Shown here: one piece after another, positions 17,590-25,370 of the stretch | How positions within the stretch are numbered: position 1 is the first letter of the stretch | Layout of the letters: each line of letters starts with the position of its first letter | Assembly (NCBI GenBank): GCA_023898345.1 | Contig: CP060218.1 | Coordinates: forward strand, 496,001 to 560,000 | Length of the DNA: 64,000 nucleotides | Direction: 5' to 3' | Source: Candidatus Woesearchaeota archaeon | GTDB taxonomy: Archaea > Nanobdellota > Nanobdellia > Woesearchaeales > UBA583 | The notes under the pieces: model-generated | Seen by the model: the letters and a program-made list of their open reading frames with translations, nothing else | Database searches by the model: none | Told to the model about the DNA's origin: nothing | Program-made: the position numbers and the translations under genes

Positions 17590-18039
17590 TTATTTTTGGC
17601 GATTTTTAGATTCTGTTTCAAGTTGGATTTGTTCACGGGCCAATTTTTTCTTTTGGTCTTTTTTTGTTTCTTCCCATTCAACCCCTTGTTTTAAACCATT
17701 TAATCTTTCTTCAAATTTTTTAACACATCTTGAAAAAACGTTTTCTTTTTCTATTAGTTTTTCTTTTTCGAGATTTGAAAGCAAATTACAAAATGTCCAG
17801 AATACGTCGCCCAATTCATCTTCTAAATATGCCCTTTTTTTGTTTGCAAATTCTATTTCCACTTCTTCTAGCTCTAATTTTAGGCCTTTGAGATATGTCT
17901 CAGTATTGCCCCAAGAACTCACCTTGTCAAGTTTTTCTTTCTCTTTAACTAAGTTAAAAATTTTTATTATTTCCTTTTCCATTTCTTTTCTTGTAGTGGC
18001 ATTCTTTTTAGGCTTAAGAAAGTGTGAATATTTTTTCAC
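17590..18039 (-). CDS. MazG-like NTP pyrophosphohydrolase
   Basis: A 149-residue protein with the all-alpha MazG pattern: an EEVEIEF helix carrying the metal-binding ExxE acids, then a second helix YLEDELGDVFWTFCNL with the E-x-E-x-x-D signature, and a later helix KCVKKFEERLNGLKQG-like. MazG proteins hydrolyse (d)NTPs to NMP and pyrophosphate for house-cleaning of damaged or excess nucleotides. Lysine-rich tails lie on both ends. The start may be Met20 rather than Met1. It stands alone in a repeat-rich stretch. Confidence 0.8.
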   Translation of the reverse strand: MKKYSHFLKPKKNATTRKEMEKEIIKIFNLVKEKEKLDKVSSWGNTETYLKGLKLELEEVEIEFANKKRAYLEDELGDVFWTFCNLLSNLEKEKLIEKENVFSRCVKKFEERLNGLKQGVEWEETKKDQKKKLAREQIQLETESKNRQK

Positions 18040-18171
18040 CTGTTTTCTTTTTGATTTTTCTCTTTTTAATTAGAACTTATCATTTTTGCTAAGAATTTGT
18101 AAGCAGTTTGTCTGATAAAAAATATTTGGCAAAACTTAATATATTTTATTTCTTTTTTTGGCGATTTTTAG
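17593..18171 (+). repeat. 17-bp direct repeat pair around the MazG gene
   Basis: TTTTTGGCGATTTTTAG is present at 17593-17609 (inside the 3' end of the MazG gene) and, identical, at 18155-18171 in the intergenic region. Both belong to the same T-rich repeat field as the GCTAGTTATTT elements, one of which lies at 18083-18104. Confidence 0.55.
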
Positions 18172-18288
18172 CACTGTGCTCTTTGGGGGTATTTCTCTTG
18201 AAGAAAATTCTGCTTAAATGTTGCTGTCAAAGCTTTTAATATTCAAACTTTTTTTGTCTAAATATTGTTAGCAAAGCTTACAAGTTTA

Positions 18289-20205
18289 TTACTTAATACT
18301 TTGATAATATTCTTCAGCAGTAACAAACTCATACTTACTACTTTTCTTAAACTCTTCAAGAATAGTTTTATATTGTGTCATCTTAGTTTGATTAAGACTT
18401 CCTGTTGGTGTCATAAAGTCCTGTACGTGGAAAGTTACAGCGACATATCCATCTTTAGCCAGTGCTTTGTCCATTTCTGTCATTAATTGTTCTGAACTTT
18501 TGAATTTGCATTTAGAACCTTCATCTGCATTTACACAAAGTAATGCCTCACTTTGTTTAAGGACATATACTGAATTTATTTTCTTTTGACCAACCCACCA
18601 ATCAAAAATGGTATGGAAACCTTCTTCATCAAGTACCTTCAAAGTATCGGTATTTTGAGCACCGCCTGGCGGAGTAAATGAGTAGGGCCTTATGCCCAGT
18701 TTTGTGAATTCTGCGAGGCCTGATTCTATAATTTGTTTTTGCCTTGTATAGCTGTCAGAATCCATCAAATATTCGTCTCCTGTATGTGTGTAGCCGTGCA
18801 TTGCAATTTCGATGAGACTGCCATAATTTTTACTCCAATTTAAAAGTTGTGGTGTAAGAAGAGTTGATTTTGATAGGCCATATGGGATAACATTGACTAG
18901 GAGATCAACATTTTCAGTAATGTGGAGTTGAGTTATTGCAACTGATTCTTCCTCAATCCAATCATATTGCAAATCGTCTACGACAAACATGACCTTTCCT
19001 TTTTCCTTACTTACTTCGCCTTTAACACTAGCATTAACATCAAGCATTGCCGCCAGAGCCCCTTCACTCCAGTCTGAACCTTCGTAGGAAACTGCTTCCC
19101 AGAACTTTTCATCATTCTTATTTTCTAGGAAGATTACTGCGGTCCCATTCCAATTTTTGTTATTTACCTGTTCTTGCAGTACACTTGAAATGTCTGGAGA
19201 CTTTGTGTATGTTCCCCAGTCTAGGGTAGAACTTAGTGTCCAGGCGACAGAATTAAGGGTTTTATTCCTTTTTGAAAGATCATTCTTTGTACTTGCAAAA
19301 TTTGCACTTTTACCAAGTTCACCAAAAATATTTACTTGGGGATTATCCAGACCCCAGTTGTAGGCTATGGAAAGGTGTGCATTATTAATCACTGAACCTT
19401 GGGGAATGTTTGTGTGGAACATGAAAGCTCCAAGTTTCTGGGAATCGACAATTTCAGAAGAAATCTGCATTTCTCCCGTTTCAGTTTCATAAGCATCATC
19501 GTTAGCATTTGTGACTACTGAGGTAAATAGCTTTTCTTCGGTACAACTTGTACAGGGTTCCTCTTGTTGAGTTACAATTTCTGTATCAAAAGATAATTTG
19601 GCTGCTAATGTTCCAGGGTCCCAGTCAGAACCTTCATAGGAAATAGCTTCCCAGATCTGGTCGTGATTTTTGCTTTCAACAATAAATGTTACGTAGTTTC
19701 CTGATTTCCATGTTGATTTGGAGATGAGGTTCTCTAGTTGGGAGCTTAGGTCTGGAGACTGCAAATATGTTCCCCACTCTGTTTTTACTGCTGTCCATTC
19801 TATAGAATTGTTAAATGTTTTTCGATTAGCTATGTTGTTTAAGTTTGTATTAAAAGCAGGAGAATTGTCGCTATTTTCAGCTGAAACGAGAAGGCTAACT
19901 GCTGAGTGTGAGGCCCAATTATATGCTAGAGAAAGGTGTGCATTTTTTATGCTTGCATTTTGTGGGATTTGGAGCTGAAATCTGTAGGCGGCCCTTGATC
20001 CTTCTCCGGCTTGGACAATTGAATCTCCTAAAACTGTGCTTCCATTTTCCACTCCATATGCGTCGTCATTTCCTTGTGCAATTTGTGTCTCAACACTTAC
20101 TATTGTTGTTATCTCTTCAGCGCTTATACTGGGAATAAGAAGGAGAAGATTTGTAACGAACAATAGAGATATGGCAAATATTTTGCTAACTTTTTCTCTA
20201 TCCAT
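18289..20205 (-). CDS. Secreted polysaccharide deacetylase with two N-terminal beta domains
   Basis: A 638-residue exported protein. Residues 1-29 are a signal peptide ending SISAEE. Two tandem domains of about 160 residues follow, each holding NDDAYxxExG, a NAHLSxAYNW strand and WEA-SYEGSDW near its end. They resemble DNRLRE-type beta-sandwich carbohydrate-binding or stalk modules. The C-terminal 230 residues are a NodB-fold deacetylase: metal and base Asp in FVVDDLQYD, the zinc motif MHGYTH and FTPPGG. It probably removes acetyl groups from, or otherwise trims, an extracellular glycan. TATA-like CTATTTAAAAG is at 20227-20237 (reverse-strand box). Confidence 0.82.
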   Translation of the reverse strand: MDREKVSKIFAISLLFVTNLLLLIPSISAEEITTIVSVETQIAQGNDDAYGVENGSTVLGDSIVQAGEGSRAAYRFQLQIPQNASIKNAHLSLAYNWASHSAVSLLVSAENSDNSPAFNTNLNNIANRKTFNNSIEWTAVKTEWGTYLQSPDLSSQLENLISKSTWKSGNYVTFIVESKNHDQIWEAISYEGSDWDPGTLAAKLSFDTEIVTQQEEPCTSCTEEKLFTSVVTNANDDAYETETGEMQISSEIVDSQKLGAFMFHTNIPQGSVINNAHLSIAYNWGLDNPQVNIFGELGKSANFASTKNDLSKRNKTLNSVAWTLSSTLDWGTYTKSPDISSVLQEQVNNKNWNGTAVIFLENKNDEKFWEAVSYEGSDWSEGALAAMLDVNASVKGEVSKEKGKVMFVVDDLQYDWIEEESVAITQLHITENVDLLVNVIPYGLSKSTLLTPQLLNWSKNYGSLIEIAMHGYTHTGDEYLMDSDSYTRQKQIIESGLAEFTKLGIRPYSFTPPGGAQNTDTLKVLDEEGFHTIFDWWVGQKKINSVYVLKQSEALLCVNADEGSKCKFKSSEQLMTEMDKALAKDGYVAVTFHVQDFMTPTGSLNQTKMTQYKTILEEFKKSSKYEFVTAEEYYQSIK

Positions 20206-20310
20206 GTGCAGGAATTTGAAGTTTCCCTATTTAAAAGTTTGTTTGAGGGAAAAGTGTGAATCTTTTTTCTCTCTCTTATTTTTTGTCTTTTTTTGACTGC
20301 TCTTTTTTTC

Positions 20311-21273
20311 TATACTAAACCGAAATTATGGCACACATAATTGAGGTTAAACTTTAAACCTCTCAATTGGATACAAATATCCAATTCCTTGATGTAATCT
20401 TTCTTCGTTATAAAACTTAACAAATTCGTCTAAATTATTAAATCTACTGTCAAATTCTAGCTTATATGTCCCCCACCAACGTTCAATTTTTCCATTGGTT
20501 TGTGGATGATGAACTCTTGCAAGAATATGTTTTATGTTACTATTAATGCAGAATTGAGCAAAAAGTCCATTTTCACTGCCAGGATTTCTGGCAGGAGTAA
20601 ATTGAGTTCCATTATCTGTTAGAACATTTTCCGGTTTACCATATTTATTAATTGCATTTTGAAATGCAAGAATTGTATTTTCTGCCGTTGCATTCTCAAA
20701 ATACTCTGCATGAACTATGAATCTGGAATGATCATCAATGAAAGCAATTAATTGCTTTCCAGTAAATGGACAAGTTGTCCAATCTGTATGCCAAAGCATA
20801 TTTGGCTTTGGCCATTCATACTTTACAAATTTTATTTGTGAAGGTCTCTTTCTAGTATTCATTTTGAAACCAAAGATATGAAATATCTTTTGTATTTGTC
20901 TTTCTGAAACTCCAAAACCTTGTTTTTTGAGTTCCAGCCATAATTTATGGCACCCACAAAAAAGTTTGTGCCATTCTTTTGTAACTATATTAAAGAAAGC
21001 TGGATTTATATTTGTAGGTTTTCTTCCAAGTGGTCTATTCTCTAAAGTTTGACCTTGTTTGTCAAGGTCTATCCAATTGTAAATTGTTCTTCTCGGAATT
21101 TTATGAATTAGGGATAAATAGGAGGGAGAAACTCCTTTATTTATCTGTTTAATAATCCATTGTTTCTTTTTTAGAGAATATTTATTTTTAACATGAATTC
21201 TCATTTTTCTTTGAATTAACAAAGAAAAATTACACCTATATTTGTAACTGTGCCATGATTATGTTTTAGAACA
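20311..21273 (-). mobile_element. IS481-type insertion sequence, copy 1
   Basis: A 963-bp element bounded by imperfect terminal inverted repeats (19 of 25 positions; shared core CTAAA and ATGGCACA) and by a perfect 15-bp target duplication ACTGCTCTTTTTTTC at 20296-20310 and 21274-21288. It sits between the deacetylase gene and tldD and ends only 21 bases before the tldD TATA box. It is a diverged relative of the copy at 49 kb: terminal repeats share a TGTGCTAAAACATAATT-like consensus. Confidence 0.93.
20347..21204 (-). CDS. IS481 family transposase
   Basis: About 285 residues from the ATG at 21204; the frame also reads from a TTG six codons earlier. An N-terminal helix-turn-helix region is followed by a retroviral-integrase-type catalytic core. 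The DDE residues are visible in LWHTDWTTCPF (D), VLTDNGTQF (D) and NGKIERWWGTYK (E). It is full length and uninterrupted, so the element could still be active. It is clearly related along its whole length to the transposase at 49083-49967. Confidence 0.95.
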   Translation of the reverse strand: MRIHVKNKYSLKKKQWIIKQINKGVSPSYLSLIHKIPRRTIYNWIDLDKQGQTLENRPLGRKPTNINPAFFNIVTKEWHKLFCGCHKLWLELKKQGFGVSERQIQKIFHIFGFKMNTRKRPSQIKFVKYEWPKPNMLWHTDWTTCPFTGKQLIAFIDDHSRFIVHAEYFENATAENTILAFQNAINKYGKPENVLTDNGTQFTPARNPGSENGLFAQFCINSNIKHILARVHHPQTNGKIERWWGTYKLEFDSRFNNLDEFVKFYNEERLHQGIGYLYPIERFKV

Positions 21274-21294
21274 ACTGCTCTTTTTTTCCTAAAA

Positions 21295-21304
21295 TTATAT
21301 AAAG
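21295..21304 (+). promoter_or_regulatory. TATA box of tldD
   Basis: TTATATAAAG centred about 25 bases before the ATG at 21325 predicts a leaderless message. This supports the ATG over an upstream TTG at 21313. The neighbouring IS ends 21 bases upstream of the box. Confidence 0.65.
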
Positions 21305-21324
21305 TAACGCACTTGTCCAAAGCT

Positions 21325-22704
21325 ATGAAAGAAGCACTTCAAAAACTCATAGCCATGGCGACAGAGGCGGGATTGTACTCCGATATTAATCTCCTCAATA
21401 ATAGCAGTTCACATTTAGTTGTTGGAAAAGAAACAAATAACTTGGAAAAAGACTATGAAAAAGGAATAAAAATAAGAATTTGGGATGGAGAAAAATACCT
21501 TGAACACGCACAAAGTTCACTAAAAGAAGAAGAACTTGAAGTGTCTATGAAAAAACTTATTGCACAGGCAAAAGCAAATCAAGAACATATTTCTGAAAAG
21601 AAAGAGCTTCACATAGACAGGACAAAGAAAGAACATGATTTCTCTTCGGAAGCAAAAATCAAACTTTCAGATATGTCGCTTGAAGAGAAAACGAAACGTC
21701 TCAATGCATTCAAAGAGAAAATTCTTTCTTACTCCTCAGACATCGTCAACGTCAGAGTTGCTCTCATTGAAGAAACGGAGAAAAGTACATTTGCAAATCC
21801 ATACAAATATCTCTCACAACAAATTGACGAAGCCATACTTGTCTTTGTTCTTTATATTACGGCAGAGGACAAAACAATCCGACAAAGTTATGAATCTTTT
21901 GTTTCAAATGGACTTGAAGTTTTTGAGAAAGCAGAGGAAGAACTTCCTAAACGCTTAGAAAAAGTTGAAGCGGTAAAAAAAGCAAAACGTCTCAAAGGGG
22001 GAAAATATACTGTCGTTCTTTCTCCAAAACTTTCTGGACTTTTGGCTCACGAATCCTTTGGACACGGCATGGAAGCTGACACTATGATGCGCGGACGTTG
22101 TCTTGCAAAGGACTGGCTTGGCAAACGCATTGGTTCAGATGCTATTAACATTGTCGATTATCCAGCAATTGCAGGAAAGCACGGACAATTTTTCTTTGAC
22201 GCAGAAGGAAACGAAGCAAGAAAAGTCTATTTGGTAAAGAATGGAATTATTAATGAAGCACTCTCAGATAATTACTCACGAACAATTCTCGGTTTTGAAC
22301 ATGCATCAAACGCCAGAATAGAAAGCTTTGATCATAAACACTATGTCCGTATGAGTAACACCTATTTTGAAGCGGCCGACAAATCAGAGGAAGAACTCTT
22401 TTCCCAAGTTGAAGATGGCATTTACATCACAGACAGTTCAGGGGGAATGGAAGATCCGAAAGGCTGGGGCGTACAAATCCAAGGAAACTTTGGACAACGC
22501 ATTAGAAACGGAAAGCTGGTGGATGAATATTATGATGGATTTACAATCACGGGATTTCTCCCCGAGATTATTTCAAACATAAAAGGAATTGGCAAGGAAA
22601 TAACAATAGAAGGAGGCGGAATGTGTGGAAAAGGACACAAAGAATGGGTCAGAGTTAGCGAAGGGGGACCACAACTTTTGATTAGTGGGGTGACATTAGG
22701 ATGA
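21325..22704 (+). CDS. tldD: TldD metalloprotease subunit
   Basis: About 459 residues from the ATG at 21325. The zinc motif LLAHESFGHGMEAD (HExxxH) is intact, and the C-terminal SGGMEDPKGWGVQIQGNFG and GGGMCGKGHKEW blocks are family hallmarks. TldD pairs with TldE to form a protease that digests unfolded peptides threaded into its chamber. It overlaps tldE by an ATGA junction, so the two subunits are made together. Confidence 0.95.
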   Translation: MKEALQKLIAMATEAGLYSDINLLNNSSSHLVVGKETNNLEKDYEKGIKIRIWDGEKYLEHAQSSLKEEELEVSMKKLIAQAKANQEHISEKKELHIDRTKKEHDFSSEAKIKLSDMSLEEKTKRLNAFKEKILSYSSDIVNVRVALIEETEKSTFANPYKYLSQQIDEAILVFVLYITAEDKTIRQSYESFVSNGLEVFEKAEEELPKRLEKVEAVKKAKRLKGGKYTVVLSPKLSGLLAHESFGHGMEADTMMRGRCLAKDWLGKRIGSDAINIVDYPAIAGKHGQFFFDAEGNEARKVYLVKNGIINEALSDNYSRTILGFEHASNARIESFDHKHYVRMSNTYFEAADKSEEELFSQVEDGIYITDSSGGMEDPKGWGVQIQGNFGQRIRNGKLVDEYYDGFTITGFLPEIISNIKGIGKEITIEGGGMCGKGHKEWVRVSEGGPQLLISGVTLG

Positions 22705-24095
22705 AACAAGAACTCAAAATACTAAGTGATGAAGAATTTCATCTTTTAGAAAAAGCAAAACAAGAGGGGAAAATTGATGAATTTATTATTGAAGAAGCAG
22801 AACTATTTCGAGACAATGTGTATTGTCAGCAAAACTTTCACATTGAATCTTTGTTGAAGGCAGTGCGAAAGGAAAAAACGGTAAGCATTTTCATGTACAA
22901 GAATGACAAAGTGCGACAGGCAAGCTTTTCTCTTCCAGAAGCTGCGACAAAGGAAGACTTTGAGCGCGAGCTAAGTGATGCAATAGAAACTGCTGTATTC
23001 AATGAAAACCCTACTTTTTCTCTCCCCAAAAAAGGCGACGAAGCAAGTGATGAAAGTCACATTCCTCGGGAGTTTTTTCTCAACACAAAAGAAGAAGGTT
23101 TTGAAGGGCGAAGAATAAACTTGAAAGTTCAGGAATGGATTCAAATTATGAAGAAGAAAATCGAGGAAGCAGAAGATGAAGAACTTTCTTTGAAACTTAA
23201 TTATGTAGAAGTGTTCAACAAACTTGTCAAACACAGACTCAGAACGTCAACACAGCTCGACAAAGTAGACTCCAAGTGCTCGGGCTACCTAGAGTTTGTC
23301 GTGACTGCAATCGATAAAAAAACAAAAAAAGAAACAGAACACATTGTGTATGAACACCTTTCCGACATTGACACTTTTGCATTTGAACCGTATTTTGAAG
23401 AACAACTTCAATTTGCAAAAGACAGCGCAAGAGCAAAAGCTGCAAAAACATTTTCTGGAAAAATACTTCTTCTCAATCATGCAGTAAGTGACTTTTTTGT
23501 TCCCGACCTTCGCCCAAATCCTTTTATCGGACACGCATCTGCAAGGATGAAATATGAAAAAATTTCAAAGTATGAACTAGGACAAGAGATTATTTCAGCA
23601 AAAGCAGACAAAGTGACAATTTATGCAAATCCTCTTCTCAAAGGAAATGCAGCTTCAACTTTGTATGACGACACGGGAGTGAGCGCTCGACGTTTGCTGA
23701 TTGTTGAAAATAATATTCTGAAAAATTTTTTGGCATCTAAACAATTTGCTGACTATCTCGAAGTAAAGCCAAGTGGACCCATGGGAACTCTTGAAGTTGA
23801 AAGAGGAAAAAATAACATAAAAGATTTAGAAAAAAATGAGTGCTATTCCATAGTTTCTTTTTCTTCTTTTGTTCCTGATAATATTTCAGGTGATTTCTCT
23901 GCTGAGATTCGTCTTGGTTATTATATAAGAGACGGAGTAAAAACGCCATTTAAAGGTGGTTTGTTTACGGGAAATATTTTCAAGATTTTGGAAAGCGTTC
24001 ATTTGTCGGCAGAGAGTCAAGAAATTCCTGGCTACTTAGGTCCAAAAGCGATTTTGTTTGACGAGGGCCAGATTGTCGGCGATGATGAGGAGTAA
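22701..24095 (+). CDS. tldE: TldE/PmbA-like protease partner subunit
   Basis: A 464-residue TldD-related protein with no HExxxH, as expected of the non-catalytic TldE/PmbA partner. Conserved family pieces include VPDLRPNPFIGHASA, YDDTGVSARRLLIVENN and LGYYIRDGVKTPFKGGLFTGN. The N-terminal 170 residues are charged and diverge from the bacterial form. It starts inside the tldD stop (ATGA). One base after its own stop, a new gene began that is now truncated. Confidence 0.88.
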   Translation: MKQELKILSDEEFHLLEKAKQEGKIDEFIIEEAELFRDNVYCQQNFHIESLLKAVRKEKTVSIFMYKNDKVRQASFSLPEAATKEDFERELSDAIETAVFNENPTFSLPKKGDEASDESHIPREFFLNTKEEGFEGRRINLKVQEWIQIMKKKIEEAEDEELSLKLNYVEVFNKLVKHRLRTSTQLDKVDSKCSGYLEFVVTAIDKKTKKETEHIVYEHLSDIDTFAFEPYFEEQLQFAKDSARAKAAKTFSGKILLLNHAVSDFFVPDLRPNPFIGHASARMKYEKISKYELGQEIISAKADKVTIYANPLLKGNAASTLYDDTGVSARRLLIVENNILKNFLASKQFADYLEVKPSGPMGTLEVERGKNNIKDLEKNECYSIVSFSSFVPDNISGDFSAEIRLGYYIRDGVKTPFKGGLFTGNIFKILESVHLSAESQEIPGYLGPKAILFDEGQIVGDDEE

Positions 24096-24096
24096 A

Positions 24097-24198
24097 ATGA
24101 AGGACTGGGAAAAGGCAACTTTGTCGTTTCTTGAATCTTGGAAGGAGAAGGAGTATGTACTTGGTGCTACTTTTTTTGAGTTTCAACTTGCTTCATAA
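24097..24198 (+). pseudogene. Truncated gene start (possible nucleotidyltransferase-like protein)
   Basis: An ATG one base after the tldE stop opens MKDWEKATLSFLESWKEKE, then YVLGAT, and soon stops. The coherent part ends at about base 24170, where the reverse-strand HD gene begins its antisense 3' end. The pattern W-E-x-x-x-x-x-F-L-x-x-W-x-x-x-x-x-V-x-G-A is typical of the opening of small nucleotidyltransferase-like proteins, before their GSY/GS-x-A motif. That assignment rests on 25 residues. The gene appears to have been cut by arrival of the AT-rich island; its remainder is not in the window. Confidence 0.55.
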
Positions 24199-24862
24199 TG
24201 GTCGAAATTTCTTTATCTTTAAAATCAAAACTAAAAATCTCTTCTCTAATTTCTTCTGGCAAATCTTCAATTGAAAACAAGATTTTTTCTTTCAACTTTT
24301 CAAGACCTCTTTTTTTGTACTCGTAAATATTTGAACTAAAAAAACTCATCTTATCTGCATAATACAAATAATTTGCAGCTTTGTTTAGATTGTAGGAATT
24401 TGTAAACTCATCTTTTTTATCAAACAAATTCATTTCTTTGTCAACATCACCACCTCTTTCATGTCTTAATATTAAAAAACAAATATCTCTTGTCAATTCG
24501 ATAGGAAGATCTTTACTGTTTTCTTCAAAAAAAATTAAGGCCGTGTTTCCGGAGTGTATTCCTTTCCTGTACCCATAATGTGACTTCGGACAATTCTTTG
24601 TATTTACTTCTCTTTTGGGATAGTACCTATCTGAATCATGAACGAGCGCCCCTATTAATAATGCTTCAGGGATGTCTGTGGATTCATATTTTTTCCAAAC
24701 TTGTTTTACTAAGTCAACAACTTCCATAGAATGTTTTTTGTCAACAGTTCCTTGCTCTGTTCCTTCATATGCTTTTATGTATTCTTCTGAATTAAGTTGT
24801 TTTAGTATTTTCGTTTTGACAATTTCAAAATACTTTTTGTTCATATCTAAGTTTCCTGACAT
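24167..24862 (-). CDS. HD-domain metal-dependent phosphohydrolase
   Basis: A 231-residue HD-superfamily protein. The metal site is laid out as H in KHSMEVVDLV, HD in LIGALVHDSDRYYP, H in YRKGIHSGNTA, H in LILRHERGGD and D in YYADKMSFF. HD proteins hydrolyse phosphate esters, most often of nucleotides. The substrate is unknown. It is the third gene of the island operon, 12 bases after the Nudix-like gene. Its stop codon uses the leftmost bases of the island junction. Confidence 0.82.
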   Translation of the reverse strand: MSGNLDMNKKYFEIVKTKILKQLNSEEYIKAYEGTEQGTVDKKHSMEVVDLVKQVWKKYESTDIPEALLIGALVHDSDRYYPKREVNTKNCPKSHYGYRKGIHSGNTALIFFEENSKDLPIELTRDICFLILRHERGGDVDKEMNLFDKKDEFTNSYNLNKAANYLYYADKMSFFSSNIYEYKKRGLEKLKEKILFSIEDLPEEIREEIFSFDFKDKEISTIMKQVETQKK

Positions 24863-24874
24863 TTTTTTATATAT

Positions 24875-25369
24875 TTATTTATCTTTTGATTGAAATAATC
24901 TAAGGGCTTTCTCTAAATGTTGAGTCACATTATTGTTCCTAATTTCCTCTTCCAAAGAACTTTGTCTAAGAAGATAATGATGTTTCTCAATCTCTTGAGG
25001 TAATGTTTCTATTTCTAGTATATATAAACCACAAACTTCATTTTCAAAATTATCTTTTACCCTAAATTCGCCAACCCATTCTATTGTATTGTGTAGATAC
25101 ACAGGTAAAAAACTACATAAGGTTTCACAGTAGTCCTTTTCTAACTCAACATGTGTTCCAATTGTTGTAGTATAACACCCACTATATCTTAATTCTGATT
25201 CAGCTCTTTTTCTAGAAAAAATTTTCCTTTCAGAATTAAATGCTAAAAGGTGAACAGATTTATGTAATAAACCGTCTTTATGAACTTTTTCTTTATTTAA
25301 AATCTTTGAAGGCTCTAAAATTGAAGATTCAGACCATACAGACGGTTCTGTATATGTTTGAATTTTCAT
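24875..25369 (-). CDS. Nudix-fold-like protein lacking the Nudix box
   Basis: A 164-residue protein. The sequence around residues 30-80 (GLLHKSVHLLAFNSERKIFSRKR..., Y-S-G-C-Y-T-T-T, IGTHVELEKDY) follows the first strands of Nudix domains of the isopentenyl-diphosphate isomerase type. The catalytic helix REUxEExGU is absent: after GTHVELEKDYCETLC comes a hydrophobic segment with none of the glutamates. It is therefore probably non-catalytic, perhaps a binding partner. It starts 1 base after the oxidoreductase-kinase stop. The fold call is by eye. Confidence 0.6.
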   Translation of the reverse strand: MKIQTYTEPSVWSESSILEPSKILNKEKVHKDGLLHKSVHLLAFNSERKIFSRKRAESELRYSGCYTTTIGTHVELEKDYCETLCSFLPVYLHNTIEWVGEFRVKDNFENEVCGLYILEIETLPQEIEKHHYLLRQSSLEEEIRNNNVTQHLEKALRLFQSKDK

Positions 25370-25370
25370 T

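Noticed and set aside
16489..18171. CRISPR array
   Set aside because: Repeats are degenerate, irregularly spaced and not separated by unique spacers of constant length; no cas genes.
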